This document shows, piece after piece, positions 14,508-22,698 of a stretch of 24,362 nucleotides of DNA. The notes under the pieces are model-generated. The model did not search any database. It saw nothing but the letters and a program-made list of their open reading frames with translations, and was not told the origin of the DNA. Where the stretch lies: contig JBHHYU010000039.1 in the NCBI GenBank assembly GCA_046757725.1, forward strand, positions 1-24,362. The letters are read 5' to 3'. Position 1 is the stretch's first letter. Each line of letters starts with the position of its first letter. The translations under genes and the position numbers were made by a program. This DNA is from JBHHYU01 sp046757725. GTDB taxonomy: Bacteria > Desulfobacterota > Binatia > UBA9968.

Positions 14508-15200
14508 TCAGCTCACGTAATGGAGGGGATCTTTGCAGCCGGCTTCCTTAAAACCCCTCAATCTGAGTAGGCAACTATCACAGCGACTGCAGGCTAGCCC
14601 ACCCGGCGCGGGATCGTAACAGCTCCAGGTAAGGGAATAATCCACCCCCAAAGCCAAACCAGTTTTTATAATTTCGGCCTTGGTCATCTGAATCAGAGGC
14701 GTGTGGATTTTGAGCCTTGCTTTTCCTTCCACGCCCGCCTTGGTGGCGAGTTTGGCCAACCGTTCGAAAGCATGGACGTACTCCTCACGACAGTCCGGGT
14801 AACCGCTGTAGTCGCGCTGGTTCGCACCGAAGAAAATATTTTCGGTTTCGATCTTTTCTGCCAGTGCTAAAGCAAAAGAAAGGAAGATGGTGTTTCGCGC
14901 AGGGACGTAGGTCACAGGTATGCCGCATAAGATTTCGCCTGGACTCCGCCCTTTAGGAACTTTTATCTGGCCGGTCAGGGCCGAGCCACCGATGGCACCC
15001 AAGTTAAAATCAATGATCCGGTGATCCCTGACTCCGAAGAAGGCCGCCACTTTTGCTGCCGCCTCGATCTCTCGGGTATGCCGCTGGCCGTACCGAAAAC
15101 TAAGGGCGTGAAGTTTGTAACCCTCTTTTTTCGCGATCGCAGTGACTGTAGACGAATCCAGCCCGCCACTCAGGAGAACCACAGCTTCCTGGCTGCCCAT
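14508..15200 (-). CDS. queC: 7-cyano-7-deazaguanine synthase
   Basis: The 230-residue protein has the PP-loop SGGLDSST (11-18), FRYGQRHTREIEAA, the QueC block GIPVTYVPARNTIFLSFALA, GANQRDYSGYPDCR and the zinc site formed by Cys194, Cys204, Cys207 and Cys210 (the CSRCDSC cluster). QueC converts 7-carboxy-7-deazaguanine to preQ0 with ATP and ammonia, a step in queuosine tRNA modification. It is the last gene of the minus-strand envelope cluster, starting 8 bases after the rhodanese stop, but its role is cytoplasmic and unrelated to copper, so it is probably a passenger in the transcript. It ends 13 bases from the convergent cytochrome gene. Confidence 0.95.
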   Translation of the reverse strand: MGSQEAVVLLSGGLDSSTVTAIAKKEGYKLHALSFRYGQRHTREIEAAAKVAAFFGVRDHRIIDFNLGAIGGSALTGQIKVPKGRSPGEILCGIPVTYVPARNTIFLSFALALAEKIETENIFFGANQRDYSGYPDCREEYVHAFERLAKLATKAGVEGKARLKIHTPLIQMTKAEIIKTGLALGVDYSLTWSCYDPAPGGLACSRCDSCLLRLRGFKEAGCKDPLHYVS

Positions 15201-15208
15201 AAGACAGA

Positions 15209-15682
15209 TCAGGCCTCTTGTAGCCCGTCCCCCTCGATGGGGTAACCCCGTTTAATCCAGTCAGTAAACCCCTCATAAAGAACCTTCATGTTGCGATAAC
15301 CTTTCTGATAGAGGACGCGATAGGCAGAACTGGCAAGGTGCCGAGGACGATTTCCATAGAAGACCACCAGTCTGTCCTTCGGTATCTCCTCAAGGTGCTC
15401 GGAGAGCTCATCCAACGGAATGGATATAGATGCCTTGATGTGGGAGTCCCTGTAAGCCTGACGGCTCCGTACATCGATAATCATCGGCTTCTTCCTATCA
15501 ATGATGTCATCAACAAGATCTTCCAAATGAATATATTCCGGGACGATGTTCTTGGAGAGACTCCGCTCTACAGACTCAGGACGTTTGGGCGGGTTTGCGG
15601 AGACTCCCGTCGATTGTAGAAGAAAGCCAAGGATCAGGGCTGCCGGTAAAACAAGACAACTTCTTCCGGAAATCCCCTTCAC
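15209..15682 (-). CDS. Secreted rhodanese-like protein lacking the catalytic cysteine
   Basis: The 157-residue protein has an N-terminal signal peptide (hydrophobic residues 8-27, SANPP after it) and one rhodanese domain: MIIDVRSRQAYRDSHIKASISIPLDEL (its IDVR and HI..A..IP elements), then VVFYGNRPRHLASSAYRVL and a terminal GFTDWIKRGYPI. Active rhodaneses have Cys right after the VVFY strand; here it is Gly110, so sulfur transfer by the usual persulfide route is not possible. Its GTG start overlaps the stop of the VKOR gene as GTGA, a coupling that suggests a shared task in the periplasm. A binding or scaffold role is likelier than an enzyme. Confidence 0.8.
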   Translation of the reverse strand: MKGISGRSCLVLPAALILGFLLQSTGVSANPPKRPESVERSLSKNIVPEYIHLEDLVDDIIDRKKPMIIDVRSRQAYRDSHIKASISIPLDELSEHLEEIPKDRLVVFYGNRPRHLASSAYRVLYQKGYRNMKVLYEGFTDWIKRGYPIEGDGLQEA

Positions 15683-16554
15683 GGCACCTCCCCCTCAAAA
15701 CCACTGTAGTACGCAAGCTGTCCTAAGCTTAGCAATCCTTCGTATCGACGCCCCTTAATGATCCAGGTAGGATAACTCCGGATGCCCTGGAGTCGGCAGA
15801 CCCTTGCCTCAGGACCACGGCGGCCTTGAGGACTACATTCGATGTAAGGTAATCGACCGACGGATGCGCCGAAGAGTGCTTTCTGCTGCTTGCAATGGGG
15901 GCACCAAAAGGCGCCGTAGAATTTGGCCTTTGTCTTGGCTAAGTGCTCCGCCAAGGAACGAACTTGAGGATCCTCCTGAGCCACAGGAGCAGCCGATAAC
16001 GCCGCGTAGTGAAGATGAAGGGCCACCACGATGACCAGCACAACCGGGACCGTTCGTAAAAGCCAAGAGCGCCAAGAAAATCCCGGTAGATTTCTAGGCC
16101 ATTGGTAAATGACGGTTCCCAGTATGGCAAACATGAGCGTCGCGGAACTTATGCAGTAGGGACACGTAACCTCCAACTCTGTCACTGAAACCGTAGTCAA
16201 GTAAACACTGTAGGAAACCCCAAAGAGCGCCACGACCCAGGCCAATTTCCAATGGATGTCAGAGCGTTTGATAAAAGCAATCCCAGCTAGACCAGCGTAG
16301 GTAAGAAAACCCCAGAGAGAGGTCGGCAGCCCGAAAAGGGTCGCCCATCGACTGTTTAACACCACATCACACCCGCTTCCCACCGTACAACCTGCTACGG
16401 CTTGCCCCGTCCAGGTGGAGGCGGTGAGATAACCGGTAATGCCCGTTCCGATTAAGGCCAGGCTGAGCAATGGCCAATTAGGGACAGACCTTGTTGGAGT
16501 CTTCTCCACGTTCTTCTTTCGCTGCTTTAACTTGCCCTTAGACGCCTTACCCAT
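15679..16554 (-). CDS. VKOR-family thiol oxidase fused to a thioredoxin-like domain
   Basis: A 291-residue membrane protein. A basic N-terminus precedes four to five helices of the vitamin K epoxide reductase domain with loop cysteines Cys56 and Cys62 (CTVGSGC) and the quinone-side CPYC (131-134). A periplasmic thioredoxin-like domain from about 196 onward has CPHC (218-221). Bacterial VKORs replace DsbB: they take electrons from a thioredoxin-fold oxidase and pass them to quinone, and fusions carry their own partner. I chose the ATG at 16554 because GGGGG lies just upstream; a GTG at 16596 would add 14 residues. The stop overlaps the rhodanese start. Confidence 0.9.
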   Translation of the reverse strand: MGKASKGKLKQRKKNVEKTPTRSVPNWPLLSLALIGTGITGYLTASTWTGQAVAGCTVGSGCDVVLNSRWATLFGLPTSLWGFLTYAGLAGIAFIKRSDIHWKLAWVVALFGVSYSVYLTTVSVTELEVTCPYCISSATLMFAILGTVIYQWPRNLPGFSWRSWLLRTVPVVLVIVVALHLHYAALSAAPVAQEDPQVRSLAEHLAKTKAKFYGAFWCPHCKQQKALFGASVGRLPYIECSPQGRRGPEARVCRLQGIRSYPTWIIKGRRYEGLLSLGQLAYYSGFEGEVP

Positions 16555-16622
16555 CGGATTCCCCCCAACACGGTTCCATTCCTTAGTCCGATCCACCCGT
16601 AGCAGACACTTCCTTCTTAAGA

Positions 16623-18896
16623 TTAGCTCTTTTTGCGGTTAAAGGTCCGGATCAATTTGACCTCCTCTGCCGGACTACTGGTTGGCAACGCACACGTGGA
16701 CCCTACACAGACATAAGCCCTGGGTATTTTATCTTTCATACTTATCTTGGCCGCTGCCTGAACCGCAGGTGGCAGCCTGTTTACATCTATCTTTTCCGGA
16801 TCATACACCGAAACAAACTTTCCCGGACGAAATGTCCGCAAGGCACTGTCCCAGAGTTTATGGGTCTTCGAGCTTCCCATGGGCCCGATAATAACCACTT
16901 GCGCGGGATGGTTCAGGTGACGGGAGAGGGCCTGCCCATAAGTGGCGGCAAACAGCCCATAGTTGGGAACCGTCCCAGCAAAACTTTCGAGGGCGGCTTT
17001 AGCTTTTTTCCTATAAATCTTCATGTGGGTCAAATCATAAAGACGGTTGAGGGCCAAGATGGCGACTCCATTTGGACCAGGTTCCTCTCTATCTTCGTAT
17101 ATTTTCAAAGGAAGGCCGAGGGCGGAGAGTTCTTGCTTGAGAGACATCTTATTGTAGAAGCCGCCTCTCTGCTTATCCCACAGACGCTGGATCGCGAGGT
17201 CCATCAATTCCCGTGCTCTTTCCACGTAGAGAGCCTTACCCGTGACTTCAAATGCGTCCAGAAGAGCTTGGGCTATAAATACCTGATCCTCTAAAAGATA
17301 CGGAGGACGGGCCTTTCCTCTCATTAAGGCGTGGAGCATATCTCTGTTCGGGCGATGGAGTTTTCTCCAGACAAATTCGAGACTCTTCAGAGCCGTTTGC
17401 TTTAGCGCTTTGTCTCCCAGGACCTTGTATGCCTCCAAATAGCCCGTGATCATCAGGCCGTTCCTTCCCGCATATTTCGTCTGGTCCACTGACGGGGTTT
17501 TTCTCTTACTTCGGGCTTGTAAGAGATGTCTTTTGCCAGTTTGTATGAGGGCCTTTACTCTCTTTTCTGAAATGCCCAGCTCTTTGGCGATCTCCTCTGG
17601 CAATCTTGCCACCCAAAGAACATTTCTGCTTGGATTTTCCCGCATCTCCCCCTTAACACCGATATCAAAATACCGAAGCAGTACCTTCGCTTCCTCGGGA
17701 GAGAGCGCTTTTTTTACCTCTTTCGCCGTCCAGGTAAAATACCCACCGTCGTCTCCTGGCCCCATGTCGGCATCCTGATGCGCATAGAACCCCCCGGTCT
17801 TTTGGTCCAGAAGAGTTCTATTGACATAGGCGACAAGTCCTTTCACCACAGCACGATAGAGAGGTTTCCTGGTCAGTTGGTAGGCCATGGCGTACGTCCT
17901 CAGGAGTTGGCCTTGCACGTAATCCATCTGTTCGAAATGAGGGACGATCCAGAGCGGATCCGTAGAATAACGATGAAATCCTCCCCCCAGTTGGTCTCGT
18001 ATGCCACCCCGTGCCATTGCGTCCAAACTCGTCTCAATAAATTCACGCAGCCCTCTTGTACCACTTTGGAAGTCAAGTTCCATTGCCAGATTCAATGCCG
18101 GTGCACGAGGGAACTGTGCCTGGCTCCCCGTTAGGCCTCCGTGCAAGGGATCCATGCGTCTCAGTATGTCTTCCTTGAGAAACTTCACCAGCTTCTGAGA
18201 AAGCGAATCGTTTTGGATAGAGCCGGCGATCTCAGATTCAATGGCTTTATACGTCTTTCTGGCATTGGAGGTAATCTTGCTTTTTTCTTTCTGATAAACT
18301 TTCGCGATGCGAGGAAGCAACGTCTTAAACCCCGGACGCCCGGGTTTGTCTTGCGGCAGAAAAGTCCCCCCACCAAAGAAGACGTGGCCACCCGGAGTTA
18401 GAAAGACCGTCAATGGCCAGCCTCCATGGCCCACAAGGGCAGAAACAATAAGTTGAAAACGCTTATCAATGTCCGGCCTGGCATCACGGTCAACCTTGAT
18501 AGGGACATAATTCTCGTTAATGAGTTTTGCGACTTCGGGCCGACCGTAAGTTTGCTCGTCCATGACGTGACACCAATGGCACCAGATAGCTCCGATATCC
18601 ATAAGAATCGGACGGTCTAACTTCTTTGCCAGCGTAAAGGCCTGCTTTCCCCAGGGTTGCCAATGGACTGGCGAGGCTGCCGCTTCCCGCAAGTAAGGAC
18701 TCGGTGAGTGACTCAGCCGGTTCCTCAATGGGCTATTTGCACCCCACGAACTAGTTGGGGAAAAACTGAAGACCAGGATCGTCAGAACGAGCGAAACAAA
18801 GAGAACCGGCTTTGTTACGTGGCGGAAACGATGCTCGGAGTTTTCACTCCTATTTCTGGTTCCTTCCGCTCCCTGAAACCATCGGCACGCTTTCAT
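16623..18896 (-). CDS. DUF255/YyaL-type thioredoxin-domain protein, exported
   Basis: A 757-residue protein with a basic N-terminus, one hydrophobic export segment (about residues 31-47) and the family opening NRLSHSPSPYLREAAASPVHW. A thioredoxin-like domain follows with WCHWCHVMDEQTYG (catalytic Cys106 and Cys109) and LVGHGGWPLTVFLTPGG. The rest is an alpha/alpha-barrel of the six-hairpin type seen in the SSP411/YyaL group. Most relatives are cytoplasmic and of unknown function; the export signal here fits its place in a periplasmic redox cluster. The ATG at 18896 is preferred because GGGGG precedes it; a TTG at 18908 is the alternative. Confidence 0.85.
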   Translation of the reverse strand: MKACRWFQGAEGTRNRSENSEHRFRHVTKPVLFVSLVLTILVFSFSPTSSWGANSPLRNRLSHSPSPYLREAAASPVHWQPWGKQAFTLAKKLDRPILMDIGAIWCHWCHVMDEQTYGRPEVAKLINENYVPIKVDRDARPDIDKRFQLIVSALVGHGGWPLTVFLTPGGHVFFGGGTFLPQDKPGRPGFKTLLPRIAKVYQKEKSKITSNARKTYKAIESEIAGSIQNDSLSQKLVKFLKEDILRRMDPLHGGLTGSQAQFPRAPALNLAMELDFQSGTRGLREFIETSLDAMARGGIRDQLGGGFHRYSTDPLWIVPHFEQMDYVQGQLLRTYAMAYQLTRKPLYRAVVKGLVAYVNRTLLDQKTGGFYAHQDADMGPGDDGGYFTWTAKEVKKALSPEEAKVLLRYFDIGVKGEMRENPSRNVLWVARLPEEIAKELGISEKRVKALIQTGKRHLLQARSKRKTPSVDQTKYAGRNGLMITGYLEAYKVLGDKALKQTALKSLEFVWRKLHRPNRDMLHALMRGKARPPYLLEDQVFIAQALLDAFEVTGKALYVERARELMDLAIQRLWDKQRGGFYNKMSLKQELSALGLPLKIYEDREEPGPNGVAILALNRLYDLTHMKIYRKKAKAALESFAGTVPNYGLFAATYGQALSRHLNHPAQVVIIGPMGSSKTHKLWDSALRTFRPGKFVSVYDPEKIDVNRLPPAVQAAAKISMKDKIPRAYVCVGSTCALPTSSPAEEVKLIRTFNRKKS

Positions 18897-18989
18897 GCGG
18901 ACCCCCAATTAGATTCTCGGACTGTGATGCATTTTTACAGCAATCTCTACCTGCTGAGCATAGGACGATTCCATCAGTTTGAGAAACAG

Positions 18990-19637
18990 CTATTTTCCTT
19001 CCTCTCGCAGCAGCGTTTTTAAGTCACGTCGAAGACGTCGAAGAGCTTTATGGTCATTACTGTCATAGTAGCCTCGGATCTGTGCTCGCGGATCCACCAG
19101 GACAAATCGGGAGCTATGTAAAACAACACTATTGTTATGTTTAGCCGGCACGGCACTGAGCCGAAACCCTCTTTGCACAAGCCGGTAAATGTTTTTCTTC
19201 TCACCGGTCAGAAAGAGCCAACGGTCAGGGTCCGCGTCAAAGCGGTCCGCATAGCGAGATAGAACTTGAGGGGTGTCGCGCTGCGGATCAACCGAGACCG
19301 AGATCAGCTTTGCATGTTTTTTTCCTGCCAGAACCGTCTGCAGCTTGGCCATCTCCGCACTTTGCATGGGACAGGTATCTTTGCAAGTCGTATAAATGAA
19401 ATCGGTGATCCACACCTTTCCCCGGAGGTCCGAAAGCTTGAAGGTTTGTCCCCGCTGGTCGGTGAGGCTAAAGTCCGGGACCGTGCCAAACCTCTTGAGC
19501 CCCTCAAGTGGTCTATTGTCCACGACTCCTTGTCTTGGCCGCGTCTCTAACCTCGTCCAAAAGGTTGCACCCAACACTACGGCGAGCACAAGGACTAGGA
19601 AACCCGAGAGGAGATGACGAGTATTTAAATGATTCAT
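18990..19637 (-). CDS. SCO1/SenC-family copper metallochaperone
   Basis: The 215-residue protein has an N-terminal membrane anchor (LLSGFLVLVLAVVLGATFW), then a thioredoxin-like SCO domain: FSLTDQRGQTFKLSDLRGKVW, the copper site Cys85-K-D-T-Cys89 (CxxxC) and the third ligand His174 (VVLHSSRF). SCO proteins deliver copper to the CuA site of cytochrome c oxidase and can reduce its cysteines. It starts two bases after the stop of the DUF4382-like gene and is followed by the DUF255 gene after about 90 bases. All three copper ligands are present. Confidence 0.92.
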   Translation of the reverse strand: MNHLNTRHLLSGFLVLVLAVVLGATFWTRLETRPRQGVVDNRPLEGLKRFGTVPDFSLTDQRGQTFKLSDLRGKVWITDFIYTTCKDTCPMQSAEMAKLQTVLAGKKHAKLISVSVDPQRDTPQVLSRYADRFDADPDRWLFLTGEKKNIYRLVQRGFRLSAVPAKHNNSVVLHSSRFVLVDPRAQIRGYYDSNDHKALRRLRRDLKTLLREEGK

Positions 19638-19639
19638 TA

Positions 19640-20251
19640 TTACGCTGGCGGTACTTTATCCACCAAAGTTCCGTTAGTGTAGATTTCGTATCCCTTGATG
19701 TAAAGTTCATAACCCCGCTGCGGATGATCGCTTATGTCCAGCACGACGAAGTCGAGGACAAGGAGGGTTTTCTCTCTTGCACGGATCGAGAAAGCTAACT
19801 GAACAGGTCCTACGAGGTTTTTGACAGGCGCTTTTTTCCCGGTCTTTTTGAGGGTTCCTTCTATCCCCTTGAGTTTTATATCTATACCCTCAAATAAACC
19901 CGGCGACACCTCTCCCCTGAAGATCATCGCGGAATTGTTACCGGTATATTTTGTAAGATCAACTCCTTTTTGGGACGGTTTCAACTCCTTCCAGCCTACC
20001 TTCCAAAACTTTAGCCCGCTAGTTGGCTTAAGGCGAACGGTATCGATCAGTAGTTCCAGGTTGGAAAAATCGCCGATTGCTTCGCGGTGGTCTTTCACAC
20101 GGATCTCCAGGATTCCTCCGAAGGCTTGCCGGGCGCAGGGTATACCGAAGGTAATCCCGAACAGGGCCAGCATGGCCAACCCCCGCAGAGACTGGCTCTT
20201 GGGCCGTTTTCCGTCACTTCGCAGGAAATTTATCGATGGGATAAAATTCAT
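19640..20251 (-). CDS. DUF4382-like secreted protein
   Basis: From the ATG at 20251 the product has 203 residues: a long basic N-terminus, a hydrophobic export segment (LAMLALFGITFGIPCARQAFG) and a beta-rich domain. The pattern LEIRVKDHREAIGDFSNLEL, W-K-E-L, VDLTKYTGNNSA and the later ...SPGLFEGIDIKLKGIEG resembles DUF4382, secreted beta-sandwich proteins of unknown role. The start overlaps the CtaG-fusion stop by 38 bases; a start at 20173 without overlap is possible. It sits between a Cox11-type and an SCO-type copper chaperone, so a link to oxidase assembly is likely by position only. Confidence 0.6.
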   Translation of the reverse strand: MNFIPSINFLRSDGKRPKSQSLRGLAMLALFGITFGIPCARQAFGGILEIRVKDHREAIGDFSNLELLIDTVRLKPTSGLKFWKVGWKELKPSQKGVDLTKYTGNNSAMIFRGEVSPGLFEGIDIKLKGIEGTLKKTGKKAPVKNLVGPVQLAFSIRAREKTLLVLDFVVLDISDHPQRGYELYIKGYEIYTNGTLVDKVPPA

Positions 20252-21137
20252 AGGTAACACGAAACTCCTTAACATCGCTTGGCACATCCCAATTGATACG
20301 AAAAATAAGCGGCAACTCTATTTCTTCACCCGGCTCCAGTGTCTGTTGAATGAAGCAAAAACACTGGATGATCTGAAGGTATTTTCCAGCAAGCTCTTTC
20401 GGCTCGTCGATATGTATCGCCTTGGCAGTCACCGGCTTGTCGGCCAGGTTCTTTGCCCGATAGACGGCCTGCAGTGTCTCCCCAGGTTTTGCGAGGACCA
20501 CTTCTTGACGCGGTCTGAATGCCCAAGGGAGATTCTCTTTAACCTCGCCCCTAAAGCGGACACGGATAGCTCCCGCCCAATGAGTAAGAATCCTCCATTG
20601 GCCCTGCTCCCTTTTCAGATCCATGCTCTCTTTGCCTTCGATGGTAGGGAGCGTGCCGTGTTGTTTCATCGCCTCTAGTTTCTCTTCTATTTGTTTTATT
20701 TTTCCTTTGGTGAGGTGAGCCAAACGATCGGAATCAAAATCCAGCAGAAGCCTCTGAAGCTTCGAGGCATTGGCGTCCGGTAGTTTAGCCGTGAAATGGA
20801 CCGTTGCCATGCTCCCTCGGATTTCAGTTCGTAGATCATGAAACTCGATCATCCGGGCTAATGTGCTCGTCAGTTTAAGGGCCACACCCGAAAAAGACGG
20901 ATTCTCTCGCAGATAGTCCGCCTCGCTCTTATTTTTGCGATCCTCCGCCGAAATCCACTGATAGGCCGTTTGGTAATCCCGACTGTAGACAGACCTGAGG
21001 TAGCGCTTGAGGACCTCTTCAGGCTTTACCCCTGAGGGACGAGGTTGGGCTGTCAGCACATAGGCCACAGGTAGACTGAAGAGAAATATGGAAGCGATAC
21101 TGAAAAAATAAGCCTTGCGGAAAGTTTGATGGCCCAC
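20214..21137 (-). CDS. NTF2-like domain fused to CtaG/Cox11 copper chaperone domain
   Basis: A GTG-initiated 307-residue protein with one N-terminal membrane helix (about 9-29). Residues 36-185 form an NTF2/DUF4878-like domain (EEVLKRYLRSVYSRDYQTAY at the start, MDLKREQGQWRILTHW at the end). Residues 188-302 are a complete Cox11/CtaG domain with IRVRFRG, NLPWAFRPRQ, KPGETLQAVYRAKNLADKPV, the copper motif CFCF (259-262) and TLEPGEEIELPLIF. Cox11 builds the CuB centre of heme-copper oxidases. Ordinary CtaG is about 180-200 residues with no such domain. It follows the CusF-like gene by four bases. Confidence 0.82.
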   Translation of the reverse strand: MGHQTFRKAYFFSIASIFLFSLPVAYVLTAQPRPSGVKPEEVLKRYLRSVYSRDYQTAYQWISAEDRKNKSEADYLRENPSFSGVALKLTSTLARMIEFHDLRTEIRGSMATVHFTAKLPDANASKLQRLLLDFDSDRLAHLTKGKIKQIEEKLEAMKQHGTLPTIEGKESMDLKREQGQWRILTHWAGAIRVRFRGEVKENLPWAFRPRQEVVLAKPGETLQAVYRAKNLADKPVTAKAIHIDEPKELAGKYLQIIQCFCFIQQTLEPGEEIELPLIFRINWDVPSDVKEFRVTYEFYPIDKFPAK

Positions 21138-21141
21138 CTAA

Positions 21142-21912
21142 TTACTTAACCATAAAATGAACCGTATCGGTAGCATCCAGCTCGGTATTGTGGTCTTTGG
21201 TCACGATTCTAACCTCCAGCGTATGAGGACCTGGCGAAATTCCCGTTAGGATTCCCTCACCGGTCACAGCTCCCTCGTCTGGTTTGAACATCCCACTGAG
21301 TTGCCCATCTAGATAGGCATGAACATGGTTGCCTCTCTTCCCCTTGATAAGCGTGTATCGCAGGGAGACCTGGTCGCTATGGAATGCCGCCCCTTGCTTG
21401 GGCGAAAGGATCCGAACACTGGCTCCCTCAGCTGGTTTAAGGGTCGATCTGGGCGGCATTTTGCCGTGGTGTTTCGTGTGATTATGTGTTTTTTCACCTT
21501 GCATCGTTGGCATCGGGTTGGTCTGGGCCCGCCTTATATCCACAATGACCTTCTTTTCCGCATCGATAGTGAAACGAATCCGGTCCCCCGGCTCAAGCTC
21601 CTGAAGGAGCGCGGACGTCTTTACTGGATAGCCCATGATCATCGCTGCCATGAAGCCTGGAATCTCCTCGTGATCGACAACGATCTGTCCTTTCCGGGTA
21701 TCTGCAAGGACTACTTTCCCCACACCCTCAAAGACTTCCTCGGTTGCCATGTCCATCTTCATCTCCGGTTTCATCGGCATTTTATGCTTATGAACCTCTG
21801 CGGTCTGGGAGGGACCCACGCCGAGGACCATGACCCAGGCCACACAAGTCAATGAAGCAACGACCTGCATCACTTTCATAAGGACGTTGAACTCCTGTCT
21901 CAAGTCACCCAT
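21142..21912 (-). CDS. CusF-like copper-binding protein with C-terminal Ig-like domain
   Basis: The 256-residue exported protein has a hydrophobic signal segment (about 16-32), then a Met/His-rich stretch (HKHKMPMKPEMKMDM). A CusF-type beta-barrel follows (about 57-128) with VVDHEEIPGFMAAMIMGYP, carrying the copper ligands His81, Met91 and Met93; the Trp of E. coli CusF is absent. After a His-rich linker (THNHTKHHGKM) comes an Ig-like beta domain (about 161-256, VRILSPKQGAAF and DTVHFMVK). It should bind Cu(I) in the periplasm. AGGGGATAGG precedes the ATG. The gene lies between copC and ctaG genes, supporting a copper supply role. Confidence 0.82.
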   Translation of the reverse strand: MGDLRQEFNVLMKVMQVVASLTCVAWVMVLGVGPSQTAEVHKHKMPMKPEMKMDMATEEVFEGVGKVVLADTRKGQIVVDHEEIPGFMAAMIMGYPVKTSALLQELEPGDRIRFTIDAEKKVIVDIRRAQTNPMPTMQGEKTHNHTKHHGKMPPRSTLKPAEGASVRILSPKQGAAFHSDQVSLRYTLIKGKRGNHVHAYLDGQLSGMFKPDEGAVTGEGILTGISPGPHTLEVRIVTKDHNTELDATDTVHFMVK

Positions 21913-22117
21913 TTTACCTATCCCCTTTCTGATTTGTTCCTTTATTTTTCCTCGACCCCTGCCACTGTGGTTCTCGACTCCCCATGGCCAAGGTCGATAG
22001 AGATGCTACGGAAGGAGTGACCAACATCCAGCTTCATCTCACAGCAACCATTCGCCGGTCACTTCACCAGTTCAAGCCAAAGTGATTAGACTGAGCGTTC
22101 GTGAGCGCCCAGACGTC

Positions 22118-22309
22118 TCAATATTGATTTGCGAGAACGAGCGCCGCCTCGGCGTACCCACGGGCCGACTCTGCCTTAGCGATGGCCCCTGCGTGGTCCA
22201 ACTTGCCCTGTGGCTTTGCGTGATTGTGACGCGTCCCCTTGAGAAGCATATTGGCGTCATCCAGCAACATGTGCACCTCCGCCTTAGGTTGGCCTGAGAG
22301 TTTCTTCAT
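22118..22309 (-). CDS. Small coupled protein, 63 residues
   Basis: The ATG overlaps the copC stop as ATGA, the same coupling used between the two preceding genes. The product is a short, charged, mostly helical soluble peptide with several His (RHNHAKPQGKLDHAG) and a final alanine-rich helix (SARGYAEAALVLANQY). No signal peptide is visible, although the operon otherwise makes envelope proteins. I know no family for it. The 205 bases between it and the CusF-like gene hold only a 31-codon frame that I do not call. Confidence 0.5.
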   Translation of the reverse strand: MKKLSGQPKAEVHMLLDDANMLLKGTRHNHAKPQGKLDHAGAIAKAESARGYAEAALVLANQY

Positions 22310-22698
22310 GGCGGCGGTTGCCCGCTGATGGTGAAGGGGAAATCACCTTCCGTGCGCTCAGAATCTTTCGCTACCACATTCCAGTAAACACGATAGGTTC
22401 CCGGGGGGAGTTTGGGGAGAGCCACTTCCAGCAAGGTTGGATCCGCCGGGTCAACTCCGCCATCTCCTTTGTCCACCTTTTTTTTCGCTGAGTTGTACAC
22501 GGCAATGGTGCTGACGGCTGGTTTCAGCTCCCCGTCGAACCAGATCTTCACCCTAGGAGGCGAATGAGGGATCGTCCACCCTACTCTCGGTTCCGAACGG
22601 ATGGGAAAGGCGTGGGCAAGCGCCTGGGAAGAAAACAAAACCATCGCGAGTAACCAGACCGCAACTTCGCTTAGTGCACCTACAGTGAGTGATCTCAT
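22306..22698 (-). CDS. copC: CopC-like periplasmic copper protein
   Basis: A 130-residue protein with a signal peptide ending SSQALA, so that the mature chain starts with His-Ala-Phe-Pro, as in CopC where the N-terminal His is a Cu(II) ligand. The cupredoxin-like body has SEPRVGWTIPHSPPRVKIWFDGEL, LLEVALPKLPPGTYRVYW and EGDFPFTISG. The usual second ligand pair D-x-H near the end is not kept: the position reads KDSERTEG, so the Cu(II) site is altered. Its ATG overlaps the stop of the beta-barrel gene (ATGA), and its own stop overlaps the next start. Confidence 0.8.
   Translation of the reverse strand: MRSLTVGALSEVAVWLLAMVLFSSQALAHAFPIRSEPRVGWTIPHSPPRVKIWFDGELKPAVSTIAVYNSAKKKVDKGDGGVDPADPTLLEVALPKLPPGTYRVYWNVVAKDSERTEGDFPFTISGQPPP

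Noticed and set aside
21913..22117. 31-codon minus-strand frame between the 63-residue gene and the CusF-like gene
   Set aside because: Too short, with a weak ribosome-binding site and no recognisable features.
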